Positions 32,621 to 33,705 of a stretch of 33,705 nt of DNA are shown here, piece after piece. How positions within the stretch are numbered: position 1 is the first letter of the stretch; each line of letters begins with the position of its first letter. The notes beneath the pieces are model-generated. The model was not told the origin of the DNA and did no database searches. It worked only from the letters and a program-made list of their open reading frames with translations. The DNA is from an uncultured Pelagibacteraceae bacterium. GTDB lineage: Bacteria > Pseudomonadota > Alphaproteobacteria > Pelagibacterales > Pelagibacteraceae. The DNA is taken from positions 1 to 33,705 of the forward strand of contig CACEPH010000007.1 in NCBI GenBank assembly GCA_902561465.1. The letters are read 5' to 3'. A program made the position numbers and the translations under genes.

Positions 32621-33705
32621 ATGAGAAAGAAAATACCGCTTTTGCGCCTACCTTACTCGAAAAACGAAAGATCATATATTTCAAAGGGATTACAAGAAAT
32701 TTTGAACAGTGGTTTTCTTACAATGTCAAAAAAAGTTACTCATTTTGAGGAACTTTTTGCAAAATTTATAGGCACTAAATTTGCAGTAGCAGTAAACAGC
32801 GGAACAAGTGCTTTAGAAATTCCTCTTAGGGCACTAGGAGTTAATGGAAAAACAATTATCGTTCCAACCAATACTTTTATGGCTACTCCATTAGCAGTGT
32901 TTCATGCTGGAGCAAAAGTAGTATTCGCAGATATTTCTAGTAAAACTTTATCAATCGATCCTAAAGAAATTGAAAAAAGAATTACCAATAATACAGTTGG
33001 AGTAATTCCTGTTCATATAGGAGGAATCATATCATCTCAGTGGAAAGAAATAGAGAAGATATGCAAGTCAAATAATTTATTTATACTAGAAGACGCAGCT
33101 CACGCACATGGATCTGAAATTAATAATAAAAAAGCAGGAACCCTAGGTGTTGCTGCAGCATTTTCGTTTTACCCTACCAAAATATTAAATACTGGTGAAG
33201 GAGGAATGATAACTACAAATGACAAATCTCTTTATAAAAAATTTATAACGTTAAGAGATCATGGAAAAGAAAATCCTAAAAAAAATATACACACAGATCT
33301 AGGTTACAATTGGAGGATGGCAGAAATAACTGCTTTACTTGGAATACAACAAGTAAAAAAAGTTAATAAAATTTTATATGAAAGAAAAAAACAAGCAGAC
33401 TTATATAATAAAATATTAATTAATACTCCAAACTTAAAATTACAAGAGATTCCTAAACATCTCAAAAGTTCATATTACAAATATATAGTATTTGTTAATA
33501 AATCAATTAGAGATAAAATTAAGACAAAAATGCAAAAAAATTTTGGGATTACTTTACCAGGCGAAGTATATAATACACTTTGTCATTCTCAGCCAGTGCT
33601 TAAAAAAGATAAAAATTTATTAGTTAAAAAAGGCGATCAAAGTTTTAAAATTGCAAAAAGGATATCCTCTGAGCAACTATGTTTACCATTATATCCAGGA
33701 TTAAA
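32621..33705 (+). CDS. DegT/DnrJ/EryC1/StrS aminotransferase, 3' end outside window
   Basis: An open frame from ATG 32621 to the window edge (361 codons read, no stop), so it is absent from the ORF track. The start MRKKIPLLRLPYSKNERSYI is followed by EEIL-type helices and AVAVNSGTSALEIPLRALGV. VIVPTNTF-type and HAGAKVVFADIS blocks come next. The PLP-contacting Asp158 lies in LEDAAHAHGS, and the PLP-bearing Lys187 in FSFYPTKILNTGEGGMI. The later block LGYNWRMAEITALLGIQQ is also family-typical. These PLP enzymes transfer an amino group from glutamate to keto-sugar nucleotides (amino-sugar synthesis for surface glycans or antibiotics). It follows the radical SAM gene by 20 bp. About 10-30 residues are probably missing, judged from the usual length of 370-390. 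Confidence 0.92.
   Translation, partial: MRKKIPLLRLPYSKNERSYISKGLQEILNSGFLTMSKKVTHFEELFAKFIGTKFAVAVNSGTSALEIPLRALGVNGKTIIVPTNTFMATPLAVFHAGAKVVFADISSKTLSIDPKEIEKRITNNTVGVIPVHIGGIISSQWKEIEKICKSNNLFILEDAAHAHGSEINNKKAGTLGVAAAFSFYPTKILNTGEGGMITTNDKSLYKKFITLRDHGKENPKKNIHTDLGYNWRMAEITALLGIQQVKKVNKILYERKKQADLYNKILINTPNLKLQEIPKHLKSSYYKYIVFVNKSIRDKIKTKMQKNFGITLPGEVYNTLCHSQPVLKKDKNLLVKKGDQSFKIAKRISSEQLCLPLYPGL

Noticed and set aside
1-33705. CRISPR array, insertion sequence, rRNA, riboswitch
   Set aside because: Looked for regularly spaced repeats, transposase-like ORFs with terminal inverted repeats and known structured leaders; none could be supported from sequence.

Overview
The window looks like a piece of a small, streamlined, very AT-rich alphaproteobacterial genome, most likely Pelagibacterales (SAR11) or a close relative. 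This is inferred from lysine/asparagine/isoleucine-rich proteins, near-zero intergenic space, a class I lysyl-tRNA synthetase, and alphaproteobacterial gene orders (rpmB with cobT-cobS-J protein-bolA; rpmH-rnpA-yidD-yidC-argB). No database search was possible, so the taxonomic call is an inference.

Left end (1 to about 2.6 kb): accessory-looking DNA. An unrecognised ORF enters from the left edge. A 3' fragment of a tRNA-Ser(GGA) gene at 529-595 has no 5' half, as expected for the distal attachment site of an integrated island lying to the left. Then come a DUF805 membrane protein, an exported MORN-repeat protein, three copies of a TGATCAC-type paired motif, and a 16-codon ORF with a perfect Shine-Dalgarno sequence.

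2.6-6.1 kb (minus strand): trkH (K+ uptake), ampG (muropeptide permease) and an NlpC/P60 peptidase, the last two overlapping and fitting cell-wall recycling. 6.2-8.9 kb (plus): lysK and pyrD. 8.9-10.7 kb (minus): a TauE/SafE-type permease and ccdA. 10.8-11.6 kb (plus): rpmB and a YhhQ/VUT-type queuosine-precursor transporter. 11.6-15.0 kb (minus): a J-domain protein, cobS and cobT, divergent from a BolA-family gene. 15.3-16.9 kb (minus): aroK-aroB of the shikimate pathway. 16.9-21.1 kb (plus): two unrecognised membrane/exported proteins, then def-fmt-truA, which process or mature translation components.

21.1-28.7 kb (minus) reads as one ten-gene run with gaps of 0-14 bp or 1-4 bp overlaps: rpmH, rnpA, yidD, yidC, argB, a HAD phosphatase, dapD, dapE, a PEMT/ICMT-like membrane protein and a histone-deacetylase-family hydrolase. 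It joins ribosome and RNase P biogenesis, membrane-protein insertion, and arginine and lysine/diaminopimelate synthesis. rpmH (28517-28651) is missing from the supplied ORF track.

28.7-33.7 kb (plus): a VTT/TMEM64-type membrane protein, a likely 2-oxoglutarate/Fe(II) oxygenase, an FkbM methyltransferase, a radical SAM protein and a DegT-family sugar aminotransferase cut by the window end. This looks like the start of a surface-glycan or secondary-metabolite cluster and is the best candidate for an undescribed pathway. There is no gene-free stretch longer than 300 bases. I saw no CRISPR array, insertion sequence, rRNA or complete tRNA.
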